Shown one piece after another: positions 1 through 8,479 of a stretch of 64,000 nt of DNA (position 1 is its first letter; every line of letters starts with the position of its first letter). The notes beneath the pieces were generated by a model. The model ran no database searches. It was not told where the DNA came from and saw nothing but the letters and a program-made list of their open reading frames with translations. The position numbers were made by a program, and so were the translations under genes. This DNA is from Catellatospora sp. KI3 (GTDB lineage Bacteria > Actinomycetota > Actinomycetes > Mycobacteriales > Micromonosporaceae), in the NCBI RefSeq assembly GCF_029948125.1, contig NZ_JASAMB010000020.1, positions 111,254-175,253 on the forward strand. Reading direction: 5' to 3'.

Positions 1-1
1 G

Positions 2-400
2 CGCACGACGTACGGCCGCCAGCTGGTGGCCGTCGGCGGCAACCGGGCGGCGGCCACGCTGGCCGGGCTGCCGGTGCGCCGCGTGCTGCTCGGCACGTAC
101 GTGCTGTGCGCGGTGCTCGCCGCCCTGGCCGGGGTGCTCGCCACCGCCCGGCTCACCGCCAGCGACCCGTCCGCGATCGGCAACCTGATGGAGCTGTCCG
201 CCATCACCGCCGTCGTCGTGGGCGGCACGCCGCTGAACGGCGGCCGGATCCGGGTCCTCGGCACCGTCGCCGGTGCGCTGCTGATGCAGCTGCTGCGGGC
301 CACCCTGATCAGCCACAACCTGTCCGACTCGACGGCGCAGATGGTCCAGGCGGTCATCATCCTCGGCGCCGTCTACCTGGCCCGGGAGCGACGCCGATGA
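2..400 (+). CDS. ABC sugar transporter permease (5' partial)
   Basis: Membrane permease subunit of an ABC sugar importer of the RbsC/BPD_transp_2 class, forming half of the translocation channel in the cytoplasmic membrane. Only the last 132 codons lie in the window; the frame is open to the left edge. The cytoplasmic coupling loop reads GGNRAAATLAGLPVRR about 12 residues in, followed by hydrophobic helices and the VVGGTPLNGG turn typical of the family. The stop overlaps the next start as ATGA, so the two permeases are probably translationally coupled. The ATP-binding and solute-binding subunits are not in the window and presumably lie upstream. The sugar cannot be read from the sequence. Confidence 0.9.
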   Translation, partial: RTTYGRQLVAVGGNRAAATLAGLPVRRVLLGTYVLCAVLAALAGVLATARLTASDPSAIGNLMELSAITAVVVGGTPLNGGRIRVLGTVAGALLMQLLRATLISHNLSDSTAQMVQAVIILGAVYLARERRR

Positions 401-1419
401 GCACCACGTCCACCCTCGCCGCCCCCGCGCCGCAGCGGCACGAGGTCCCGGTCGAGCAGTCCACCCGCGGCGAGCGCATCGCCGGGCTGCTGCAGCGCCA
501 CGGCGCCCTGGCGGTGCTCGGCATCGTCGTGGTCGTCGCGTCGATCCGGTTCCCGTCGTTCGGCACGGTCGGCAACGCGCAGGGCGTCGCGATCCAGTCG
601 GCGTTCCTGGCGATCGTCGCCCTGGGCATGACCTTCGTGATCATCGGTGGCGGCATCGACCTGTCCGTGGGCTCGGTGTTCGCCCTCGGCGGCGTGCTCG
701 CCGCGTACGGCTCGCGCTGGGGGATGCTCGGCGCGCTGCTGCTGCCGCTGGTCGTGTGCGGGGCGATCGGGCTGGTCAACGGCCTGCTCATCGCGCGGGC
801 GCGGCTGGCGCCGTTCATCGTGACGCTGGCCAGCCTGCTCGGGGCGCGCGGGCTGCTGCTCGCCCTGACCGACGAGGGCGCCCAGACGTACCTGATCGAC
901 AAGACGTCGGCGTTCGCGAAGCTGGGGCAGGGCACCCTGCTCGGCCTCGGCTACCCGGTGTGGCTGGCGCTGCTGGCCTTCGCCGTCGGCGGCCTGCTGC
1001 TGCAGCGGACCCGGTACGGGCAGGCGGTCTTCGCCGTCGGCGGCAGCGAGCAGGCGGCGGCGATGATGGGCCTGCCCGTGGCCCGGATCAAGATCATCAC
1101 GTACGCCGCGAGCGGGCTGCTGGCCGGGTTCGCCGGGGCGCTGAACGCGGCCCGGCTGTCCTCCGGGGTGACCATCCTCGGCGTCGGCATGGAGCTCGAC
1201 GCGATCGCCGCGGTGGTGATCGGCGGCACGCTGCTGGTCGGCGGGGCGGGCAGCGTCAGCGGCACGCTGTGCGGAGTGCTGCTGCTCGGCGTGATCCAGA
1301 ACGTGATCAACCAGATCGGCACACTCGACTCGTCCTACCAGTCAGTGGTGAGTGGAGCGTTCCTGATCGTGGTGGTGGTCGTGCAGACGTACCTCAGCCG
1401 AAGTCAGCGTCTGCGTTGA
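397..1419 (+). CDS. ABC sugar transporter permease
   Basis: Second permease of the same sugar importer, 340 residues, the usual length for RbsC-like proteins. A hydrophilic N-terminus of about 40 residues precedes the first helix. The family motif GIDLSVGSVFALGG sits near residue 85, and the coupling loop AVGGSEQAAAMMGLPVARIK near residues 210-230. It starts at the ATG of an ATGA overlap with the preceding permease, pointing to a heterodimeric channel made from one mRNA. An internal start further upstream in the same frame would run antiparallel to the logic of that overlap and was not used. Substrate unknown; a pentose or other monosaccharide is the family default. Confidence 0.9.
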   Translation: MSTTSTLAAPAPQRHEVPVEQSTRGERIAGLLQRHGALAVLGIVVVVASIRFPSFGTVGNAQGVAIQSAFLAIVALGMTFVIIGGGIDLSVGSVFALGGVLAAYGSRWGMLGALLLPLVVCGAIGLVNGLLIARARLAPFIVTLASLLGARGLLLALTDEGAQTYLIDKTSAFAKLGQGTLLGLGYPVWLALLAFAVGGLLLQRTRYGQAVFAVGGSEQAAAMMGLPVARIKIITYAASGLLAGFAGALNAARLSSGVTILGVGMELDAIAAVVIGGTLLVGGAGSVSGTLCGVLLLGVIQNVINQIGTLDSSYQSVVSGAFLIVVVVVQTYLSRSQRLR

Positions 1420-1451
1420 CGCTCGATCACCGGCCATGATGACAATGAGCA

Positions 1452-2495
1452 ATGAGCGGAGGAAGCCCAGCGGTGGGGGTCAGTCTCAAGACGATCGCCG
1501 CGCGAGCCGGTGTTTCGTTGGCGACGGTTTCCAACGTGATCAACGGATACCGGCCGGTCGGCGAGGCCACCCGGGAGCGCGTGCAGCAGGCGATCGACGA
1601 GTTGGGGTACACCCCCAACCTGTCCGCCCGGCACCTGCGCCGGGGCCGTACCGGCATCATCGCGCTGGCGATCCCGGAGTTGAACAACCCGTACTTCGCC
1701 GAGCTGGCCGGGGCGGCGATCCGGGAGGCCGGGCGGCACGGGTACACCCTGCTGCTCGACTACACCGACGGTGACCGGGAGAAGGAACTCCTGGTCAGCG
1801 ACGGGTTCCGGGAGCAGATCATCGACGGGCTGATCCTCAGCCCGGTGCAGCTGGACCGGGCCGCGGTGCTGGCCCGGACCAGCTCCACCCCGCTGGTGCT
1901 GGTCGGCGAGAGCGTGTACGACGTGCCGTACGACCACATCGCCATCGACAACGCGGCGGCCAGCAGCGCGGCCATGCAGCACCTGATCGGCCTCGGCCGG
2001 CGGCGCATCGCCTTCGTCGGCGCCCACGCCGACGCCCGCCGCCAACCCGCCCACCTGCGGTTGCGCGGGTACGAGGACGCGCTGGCCGCCGCCGGGCTCC
2101 GCTTCGACGCGGGCCTGGTGGCGACCACGCCGACATTCGGGCGCGGCGACGGGGCGGCCGCGGTGCACCGGCTGCTGGACAGCGGCCAGCAGGTGGACGC
2201 GGTGTTCGCGTACAACGACCTGGTCGCCATCGGCGCCATGCGCGCGCTGCACGAGCGCGGCCTGCGGGTGCCCGAGGACGTCGCCGTGATCGGGTTCGAC
2301 GACATCGAGGAGGGGCGGTTCAGCAGCCCTACGCTCACCACGATCTCGCCGGACAAGGAGAGCATCGGGCGGCTCGCGGTGTCGGCGCTGATCGCACGGG
2401 TGGAGCAGCGCGGCACCGAGCAGCCGCGCGAACTCCAGCCGTCGTGGGAGCTGGTGCCTCGCGAGAGCACCCTGGGCGCGGCCGCCCATGGCTGA
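1452..2495 (+). CDS. LacI-family transcriptional regulator
   Basis: Sugar-responsive repressor, 347 residues. The N-terminal helix-turn-helix reads SLKTIAARAGVSLATVSNVI around residues 10-30, followed by a hinge helix and a periplasmic-binding-protein-like effector domain to about residue 330 with the conserved VIGFDDIEEGRFSSP segment near the end. The ATG lies 32 bases after the permease stop; a GTG eight codons in is an alternative start. Position in the operon suggests it controls the importer and responds to its substrate. Its 3' end overlaps the next gene by eight bases. Confidence 0.9.
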   Translation: MSGGSPAVGVSLKTIAARAGVSLATVSNVINGYRPVGEATRERVQQAIDELGYTPNLSARHLRRGRTGIIALAIPELNNPYFAELAGAAIREAGRHGYTLLLDYTDGDREKELLVSDGFREQIIDGLILSPVQLDRAAVLARTSSTPLVLVGESVYDVPYDHIAIDNAAASSAAMQHLIGLGRRRIAFVGAHADARRQPAHLRLRGYEDALAAAGLRFDAGLVATTPTFGRGDGAAAVHRLLDSGQQVDAVFAYNDLVAIGAMRALHERGLRVPEDVAVIGFDDIEEGRFSSPTLTTISPDKESIGRLAVSALIARVEQRGTEQPRELQPSWELVPRESTLGAAAHG

Positions 2496-3384
2496 CCTGG
2501 CAGCGGCGGCCGCCGCCATCGCCGCCCACCACGGCGTGCCGCCCGACCAGGTGCGGCCGGTCCCCGGCGGCATGGACAACCACGCGTTCACCCTCGGCGA
2601 GCACCTGTTCCTGCGCATCGCCCAGCCCGGCAGCGAAGACCAGCTGCGCCGCGAAACGCTGGTCATCGGTCCGGCGCGGGCCGCCGGGGTGCGCACGCCC
2701 GCGATCATCGCGTACGACGACAGCCTGCGCCTGACCTGCACCCCCTACCTGGTGCAGGAGCGCGTACCCGGCACCGACCTCGCCGCCGCCGAGTCGCCGG
2801 CCGCGCCGCACCTGCTGCGCGACCTCGGGCGCGACCTGGCCCGCCTGCACTCGCTGGCCCCCGTGGCCGGGCTGCACGTCGAAGTCGGCGGCGACCCGGT
2901 CGACCTCGTCGACGCGATGGCCACCGTCGGCTACCTCGACTCCGACACGGCTCGCTGGCTCACCCGCTGGTTCGCCCACCTCGACGAGCTGCGGCCGCCC
3001 GAAGGCGTGGCGGTGCTGCACGGGGATGTGGCACCGCAGAACGTGCTGTCCGGCGCGGACGGCGGGTATGCGGCGCTGGTCGACTGGGGTGACACGCACC
3101 TGGGGGATCCGGCGGGCGACTTCGCGAAGCTGCCGCTGTCCGAGGTGGTCGAGGCGCTGGCCGGGTACGCCGAGCTGGCGCCGGAGGCGCCGGTCAGCGC
3201 GACGGCGGTTCTGCGGGTGCACCTGCACTGGGCGCTGGCGCGGCTGCGCGATCCGACGCCGCAACCGGGGCGGCGGCACTGGACCGCGCCGCCGGCCAGC
3301 CGGGTTCTCGGCCTGCTGCGCTTCCTGTCCGACCCGCCCGCCGCCTGGTCCCACCTGGTCCCCACCCGCCTGCCCCGCCCCTAG
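2488..3384 (+). CDS. APH-family phosphotransferase (small-molecule kinase)
   Basis: Protein-kinase-like phosphotransferase of the aminoglycoside/choline/fructosamine kinase superfamily, 298 residues. The catalytic loop VLHGDVAPQNVL lies near residue 175 and the metal-binding segment VDWGDTHLGDPAGDF follows about 20 residues later, both intact. The start codon lies inside the last codons of the LacI gene, so it is co-translated with the regulator. In this context a kinase for the imported sugar or a derivative is more likely than antibiotic resistance, but this is inference; the fold does not reveal its substrate. Confidence 0.8.
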   Translation: MADLAAAAAAIAAHHGVPPDQVRPVPGGMDNHAFTLGEHLFLRIAQPGSEDQLRRETLVIGPARAAGVRTPAIIAYDDSLRLTCTPYLVQERVPGTDLAAAESPAAPHLLRDLGRDLARLHSLAPVAGLHVEVGGDPVDLVDAMATVGYLDSDTARWLTRWFAHLDELRPPEGVAVLHGDVAPQNVLSGADGGYAALVDWGDTHLGDPAGDFAKLPLSEVVEALAGYAELAPEAPVSATAVLRVHLHWALARLRDPTPQPGRRHWTAPPASRVLGLLRFLSDPPAAWSHLVPTRLPRP

Positions 3385-3569
3385 CGCGATCCGCACCGCC
3401 TCCTTCCTCCCGGCGATCGCCTTTTCCGTTCGGTGATCGCCTCTTCCTTCCGGTGATCGTCTTCCTTCCGGTGATCGCGGAACGCGGTCAAAACCTGCGC
3501 CGACGGCCGAGGTTGTGACCGCGTTCGACGATCTCCGAATGGTGATCACCGGCGGGGGTCATTTTCTTG

Positions 3570-3648
<79 letters not shown>

Positions 3649-4080
3649 GGTGCGGTTCGTCGGGCGGTCGCGTGGGTGAGGCGGTGGGGCGTTGTGGCCG
3701 GAAGGCGCGATCTTGGGGTGCAGTCTGGGCGGTGATCGTCCTTTGTGGTCGGAATGTGCGCCTGCAATTGAGGTTCTGACCTCGGATGACGATCACCGGG
3801 AGTGATCGCTGGTTGGGGGCGGTTCATCCGGCGGTTCGCGGTTTGTCAGGTGTTGCGGGGCGAAGCCGTGCGGTGATGTGACCTGAAGTTGCGATCTTGG
3901 AGCCCGGTACCGGCTGTGATCGTTGTTTGTGGTCGGAGCGTGTGTCTGTGAGCGGGGTTTTGACCTCGGGCGACGATCGCCGAGGGATGATCGCGGGGTT
4001 GGGCGGACTTCTCGACTGGCTGCGGCCGCCGTGCCGCTTTGGGGCGATCTTTGCCATTGATGCCGCTGCCAATCGCCAGT

Positions 4081-4164
4081 CGCCCGCCATCCGCCGCCGA
4101 TCACCGGCGGCCAGTCGCCCGCCATCCGCCGCCGATCACCGGCGGCCAGTCGCCCGCCATCCGC
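4081..4164. repeat. 35-bp direct repeat, 2.4 copies
   Basis: Two exact 35-bp copies (4081-4115, 4116-4150) plus the first 14 bases of a third. Each unit contains a small palindrome CCGCCG-atca-CCGGCGG that could fold as a hairpin. It lies about 140 bp upstream of the serine protease gene. Confidence 0.95.
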
Positions 4165-4268
4165 GCCGGTCGCTGGTGGTCGGGCGTGCGCTGGCGGGTG
4201 CGGCGTTTGTGGGCGGCGGGGCGGGGTGGGGGTATCGGCGTGGGTGGTAGGAGGTGTTCGGTAGTACA

Positions 4269-4286
4269 GAACTGTTAATTAAGTTC
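4269..4286 (+). promoter_or_regulatory. AT-rich palindromic element before the protease gene
   Basis: GAAC-TGTTAATTAA-GTTC, an AT-rich island in very GC-rich DNA, ends 14 bases before the protease ATG. It may be promoter or operator sequence. No clear Shine-Dalgarno follows it, so a leaderless or short-leader transcript is possible. Confidence 0.4.
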
Positions 4287-4300
4287 ATAGATTCGCCTGC

Positions 4301-5644
4301 ATGACTGACAGAAAGTGGATCGCGGCGCTGGCCGCCACGGTGGCCGCCTCGGTCGCCCTGGTGGTCACGCCCGCCGCGGTGGCCTCGACCGGCCAACCAG
4401 CCGCGACCCCTGTGGCGGCAGACCGGGGCATGGTGTCCGAACTGGCCCGTACTCTGCGGATCAGCCCGGAGCAGGCGCTGGCCCGGCTCGGGCGCGAATC
4501 GGCGTTCGCGCGGACCGAGGACGGCCTGCGCCGCGCTCTCGGTACCGGCTTCGGCGGCGCCTATCTGAACGACGACGCCTCGGTGCTCACCGTCGCCGTC
4601 ACCGGCGAGGCCGCGGCGGCCAGGGTGCGCGCGGCCGGGGCGAAGCCGGTGCTGGTGGCGCGCAGCGAGTCGGGGCTGCGGGAGGCGGCGGCCCGCCTCG
4701 ACCGCCGGGCCGCGCAGGCGCCCGCGCAGGTTCCGGGCTGGTACCCGGACGTGCGCGGCAACACCGTCGCGGTCCTCTACCGCGCCGGTGCGCTGGAGGC
4801 GGCCAGGGCATGGGTCGCCGCCAGCGGCCTGGACGCCGCGACGGTCCGGTTCGAGGCCAGCACCGAGCAGCCCCGGCCGCTGATCGACGTCGTCGGCGGC
4901 AACGCTTACTACATCGGCAGCGGCACCCGCTGCTCGGTCGGGTTCGCGGTCACGGGAGGCTTCGTCACCGCCGGGCACTGCGGCACCAGTGGCGCGACCA
5001 CGACCCAGCCGAGCGGCAGCTTCGCCGGGTCGAGCTTCCCGGGCAACGACTACGCGTGGGTACGGGTCGCCGCCGGCAACACGCCCCGCGCGCAGGTCAA
5101 CCGCTACCCCGGCACTGTGGCGGTGGCCGGTTCGCAGGCGGTCGGGGTGGGCGCCTCGGTGTGCCGCTCGGGTTCGACCACCGGCTGGCACTGCGGCACC
5201 GTCAGCGCCCTCAACAGTTCGGTCACCTATTCGCAGGGCACCGTGACCGGTCTGATCCGTACCGACGTCTGCGCCGAACCCGGTGACTCGGGCGGTTCGC
5301 TCATCGCCGGTGACCAGGCGCAGGGCGTCACCTCCGGCGGTTCGGGCAACTGCTCCTCCGGCGGGACGACCTACTTCCAGTCGGTCAACGAGATCCTGCA
5401 GACGTACGGGCTGACGCTGACGGTCAGCGGCGGCACCCCGCCGACCTCGCCCGGCCCGAGCACCTCGCCAGGCAACCCCGGCGGCTGCGGCGGCCTGCCG
5501 GGCTGGAGCGCCACCACGGCCTACGCGCCCGGCGCGAGCGTCGCCTACCAGAGCCGCCGCTACGAGGCGACCTGGTGGTCGACCGGCGCCGAGCCCAGCG
5601 CGCCCGGCTCCTGGGCGGTCTGGGCCGATCGCGGCGCCTGCTAG
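4301..5644 (+). CDS. Secreted streptogrisin-like serine protease with chitin-binding module
   Basis: Extracellular S1-family (alpha-lytic/streptogrisin) endopeptidase, 447 residues. A signal peptide of about 30 residues is followed by a pro-domain to about residue 195. The mature domain has the triad His226 (TAGHCG), Asp250 (NDYAWV) and Ser330 (GDSGGS). A Pro/Ser/Thr linker leads to a C-terminal CBM5/12-like module of about 50 residues (GWSATTAYAPGASVAY, then ATWWSTGAEP). That module is almost identical to the one on the downstream metalloprotease, suggesting both enzymes bind the same insoluble polymer, for example chitin or cell wall. No obvious ribosome-binding site precedes the ATG. Confidence 0.92.
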   Translation: MTDRKWIAALAATVAASVALVVTPAAVASTGQPAATPVAADRGMVSELARTLRISPEQALARLGRESAFARTEDGLRRALGTGFGGAYLNDDASVLTVAVTGEAAAARVRAAGAKPVLVARSESGLREAAARLDRRAAQAPAQVPGWYPDVRGNTVAVLYRAGALEAARAWVAASGLDAATVRFEASTEQPRPLIDVVGGNAYYIGSGTRCSVGFAVTGGFVTAGHCGTSGATTTQPSGSFAGSSFPGNDYAWVRVAAGNTPRAQVNRYPGTVAVAGSQAVGVGASVCRSGSTTGWHCGTVSALNSSVTYSQGTVTGLIRTDVCAEPGDSGGSLIAGDQAQGVTSGGSGNCSSGGTTYFQSVNEILQTYGLTLTVSGGTPPTSPGPSTSPGNPGGCGGLPGWSATTAYAPGASVAYQSRRYEATWWSTGAEPSAPGSWAVWADRGAC

Positions 5645-5662
5645 CACGATTCCCTCCCCTCC

Positions 5663-5705
5663 GGGTGGCCGGGGCACCTTCCGCTGGACGGCGCCCCGGC
5701 CACCC
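5663..5705 (+). terminator. Hairpin terminator between the two proteases
   Basis: Perfect 13-bp arms GGGTGGCCGGGGC (5663-5675) and GCCCCGGCCACCC (5693-5705) with a 17-base loop, 18 bases after the serine protease stop. There is no U-tract, as is common in actinomycetes. Confidence 0.7.
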
Positions 5706-5743
5706 ACCAGACCCGACCAACCCCGTAGAAGGAGATACCCCTC

Positions 5744-8104
5744 GTGAAATCCATCGGCCTCAGGCTCACGTTCGCGGCGACCGCCGCGGCGGTGGGTCTC
5801 GCCCTGGTGCTGCCGGGTGTGACCGGCGCGGCGGCCAGCCCCGGCGCCGCACCCGCCCCGGCGCCCGACCCGGCCGCCCGCGCCGCGGCCGCCGCCGACC
5901 GGGCCGCCACCGCCGGGGTCGACGCCCTGGCCAAGGGCCCGGACGAGACCTTCGTACGCCGTCACGTCGTCGCCGGGTCCGGCGGCTTCCAGTACGTCGC
6001 GTACGAGCGCACCTACCGCGGCCTGCCCGTGCTGGGCGGTGACGCCGTGGTGGTCACCGATCGCGACGGCACCGTACGCGACACCGCCTCGGCCATCGGC
6101 CGCGGCGTCAAGCCGGCCACCACCACCCCGAAGGTCACCGCGGCCGAGGCGGCCGCCACCGCGCGCCGCCGGCTCGACCGGGTCGACCGCACCGCCTCGG
6201 CCCAGCTCGTCGTGTTCGCGACGTCGGCCGGGGACCGGCTCGCCTACGAGGTCGTGCTGGAGGGCCGCAAGGGCGGCGCGCCCAGCCGCCTGCACGTGGT
6301 CGTCGACGCCGCGAACGCGGCCGTGCTCGACGTACGCGACGACGTGCGCCTGGGCAGCGGCAACGGCTACTTCAACGGCCAGGTCGGCATCTCGACCAGC
6401 GGCTCGGGCTCCTCGTACTCGATGACCGACGGCACCCGGCCCGGCATCCGCTGCGGCGGGCAGGGCGGCACCGCCTACACCGGCACCGACGACGCGTGGG
6501 GCAACGGCTCCGGCACCAACCTGGAGACCGCCTGCGTGGACGCGCTCTACGCGGTGCAGCGCGAGTGGGACATGCTCGGCGCGTGGCTGGGCCGCAGCGG
6601 CATCGACGGCAACGGCGGCGGCTTCCCGGCCCGGGTCGGCCTCAACGAGGTCAACGCGTACTGGAACGGCAGCTACACCAACTTCGGCCACAACCAGGCC
6701 AACAACCGCCAGGCCACCCCGATCGACGTGGTGGCGCACGAGTACGGCCACGCCATCTTCCAGACCACGCCGGGCGGCGCCGGGTCCGGCAACGAGAACG
6801 GCGGCATCAACGAGTCCACCGGCGACATCTTCGGCGCGCTGACCGAGGCGTACGCCAACAACGCCAACGACCCGGCGGACTTCCTCGTCGGCGAGGAGGT
6901 CGACCTGGTCGGCGGCGGGCCGATCCGCAACATGTACAACCCGTCGGCGCTGGGCGACCCGAACTGCTACTCCTCGGCGATCCCGAGCACCGAGGTGCAC
7001 GCGGCGGCGGGCCCGAACAACCACTGGTTCTACCTGACCGCCGTCGGCTCGGCCGGCGGTGGCGGCAACCCGGCCAGCCCGACCTGCAACAGCAGTTCGG
7101 TCACCGGCATCGGCCTGCAGAAGGCGGGCCAGATCTACATGGCCGCGCTCAACCTGAAGACCTCGGCCTGGCGCTACGTCAACGTGCGTACGGCGACGCT
7201 GCGGGCCGCGGTCAACCTGTTCGGCGCGGCGTCGGCGGAGTGCCGCACGGTCAAGGCGGCCTGGGACGCGGTCAGCGTGCCCGCGCAGTCGGGCGAGGCC
7301 CAGTGCACCGCCAACCCGGGCAACGACTTCTCGCTGACGGTCGGCCCCGGCAGCGGCTCGGTGCAGCGGGGCGCGTCGGTGACCACCACGGTCTCGACCG
7401 CGACCACCTCGGGCAGCGCGCAGACGGTCAACCTGACCGCGAGCGGCCTGCCGTCCGGGGTGACGGCGAGCTTCAGCCCGTCGTCGGTCACCTCCGGCGG
7501 GTCCAGCACCCTGACGCTGACCGCGAGCGCGTCGGCGGCGACCGGGTCGGCCGCGATCACCGTGACCGGTACCGGTTCCGCGGCGACGCACACGGCCACG
7601 TACACGGTCACGGTGACGACCGCGCCGGGCGGCAACGACTTCGCGGTGACGCTGTCACCGTCGTCGGCGACCGTGGCCGCGGGCAGCTCCACGACCGCGT
7701 CGGTGGGCACCAGCACCACGTCGGGCAGCGCGCAGACGGTGAGCCTGTCGGTGACCGGCGCGCCGACCGGGGTGACCGCCTCGGTCAGCCCGTCGTCGGT
7801 GACCTCGGGCGGCTCGGCGACGCTGTCGGTGTCGGTCGGGGCGAGCGCGGCGGCTGGGACGTACACGCTGACCGTGACCGGTGCCGGGACCAGCGCGACC
7901 CGCACCGCGACCTTCACCCTGACCGTGACCGGCGGTGGCGGCGGCTGCGGCGGCCTGCCCGCCTGGAATGCCACCACGCCGTACGCGCCTGACGACACGG
8001 TCTCCTACAACGGGCGACGCTGGAAGGCGACCTGGTGGTCGACCGGCGCGGAGCCCGGTGCGCCCGGCTCGTGGGCGGTCTGGTCCGACCAGGGCGCCTG
8101 CTAG
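5744..8104 (+). CDS. Secreted M4 (thermolysin-family) metalloprotease with Ig-like repeats and chitin-binding module
   Basis: Zinc endopeptidase, 786 residues, starting at GTG with a GAAGGAGAT ribosome-binding site. Signal peptide, FTP/PepSY-type propeptide to about residue 200, then the M4 domain with zinc ligands His332 and His336 in AHEYGHAIF and Glu357 in GGINE, the expected spacing. Residues about 527-735 hold two tandem Ser/Thr-rich repeats of about 100 residues that share the segment TTSGSAQTV and resemble bacterial Ig-like domains. The last 50 residues are a CBM5/12-like module nearly identical to that of the upstream serine protease. Longer than plain thermolysins because of the C-terminal additions. 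Confidence 0.93.
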   Translation: MKSIGLRLTFAATAAAVGLALVLPGVTGAAASPGAAPAPAPDPAARAAAAADRAATAGVDALAKGPDETFVRRHVVAGSGGFQYVAYERTYRGLPVLGGDAVVVTDRDGTVRDTASAIGRGVKPATTTPKVTAAEAAATARRRLDRVDRTASAQLVVFATSAGDRLAYEVVLEGRKGGAPSRLHVVVDAANAAVLDVRDDVRLGSGNGYFNGQVGISTSGSGSSYSMTDGTRPGIRCGGQGGTAYTGTDDAWGNGSGTNLETACVDALYAVQREWDMLGAWLGRSGIDGNGGGFPARVGLNEVNAYWNGSYTNFGHNQANNRQATPIDVVAHEYGHAIFQTTPGGAGSGNENGGINESTGDIFGALTEAYANNANDPADFLVGEEVDLVGGGPIRNMYNPSALGDPNCYSSAIPSTEVHAAAGPNNHWFYLTAVGSAGGGGNPASPTCNSSSVTGIGLQKAGQIYMAALNLKTSAWRYVNVRTATLRAAVNLFGAASAECRTVKAAWDAVSVPAQSGEAQCTANPGNDFSLTVGPGSGSVQRGASVTTTVSTATTSGSAQTVNLTASGLPSGVTASFSPSSVTSGGSSTLTLTASASAATGSAAITVTGTGSAATHTATYTVTVTTAPGGNDFAVTLSPSSATVAAGSSTTASVGTSTTSGSAQTVSLSVTGAPTGVTASVSPSSVTSGGSATLSVSVGASAAAGTYTLTVTGAGTSATRTATFTLTVTGGGGGCGGLPAWNATTPYAPDDTVSYNGRRWKATWWSTGAEPGAPGSWAVWSDQGAC

Positions 8105-8118
8105 TCCGGGGTGGGGGA

Positions 8119-8153
8119 GGGACGGCTGCCCGACTTCAGGGGGCAGCCGTCCC
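8119..8153 (+). terminator. Strong hairpin terminator after the metalloprotease
   Basis: Perfect 13-bp arms GGGACGGCTGCCC (8119-8131) and GGGCAGCCGTCCC (8141-8153) with a 9-base loop, 15 bases downstream of the stop. Confidence 0.85.
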
Positions 8154-8479
8154 GTCCGCCGTCCGGGCGTCAGCGGGCGGGCTCCACTGCCCGTCGTCCA
8201 GGACGGAGGACGGATCCGCCAGCGAAGTGACGTGCGCTTCCTGCCCGGCGAAATGGGGGTGCGGCGTGGCCAGCACGCCGGTGTCGATCTTATGGCCGCG
8301 GCCGCGTCGGCACCGCCCCGTTCCTCGGCGCGAGTGCGGCGAAGGCCACGGCCGGTGAGGGCAGGCGGTGGCATCGGACCGGCAGGGGCGGCGGCGTCTC
8401 GCTGCGGTCACGTCGGACAGCGAACCGCCGCGTCGGCGGACTCGGCCGATACGATGCCGTCCGTGGACCACTCGGCGTC
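8154..8479. other. Intergenic region upstream of the first SARP gene
   Basis: About 330 bases between the terminator and the regulator start. It presumably holds the regulator promoter, but no convincing promoter element, RNA or small gene was identified. Confidence 0.5.

Noticed and set aside
2488..3384. Aminoglycoside resistance gene
   Set aside because: Only the general phosphotransferase fold is visible; operon context with a sugar importer points to a metabolic kinase.
4081..4164. CRISPR-like direct repeats
   Set aside because: Units are directly adjacent with no spacers and no cas genes.
4136..7591. Very long open frame on the minus strand opposite the two proteases (over 1100 codons)
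   Set aside because: Arg/Gly/Ala-rich sequence without domains, antisense to two well-supported genes; a product of third-position GC bias.
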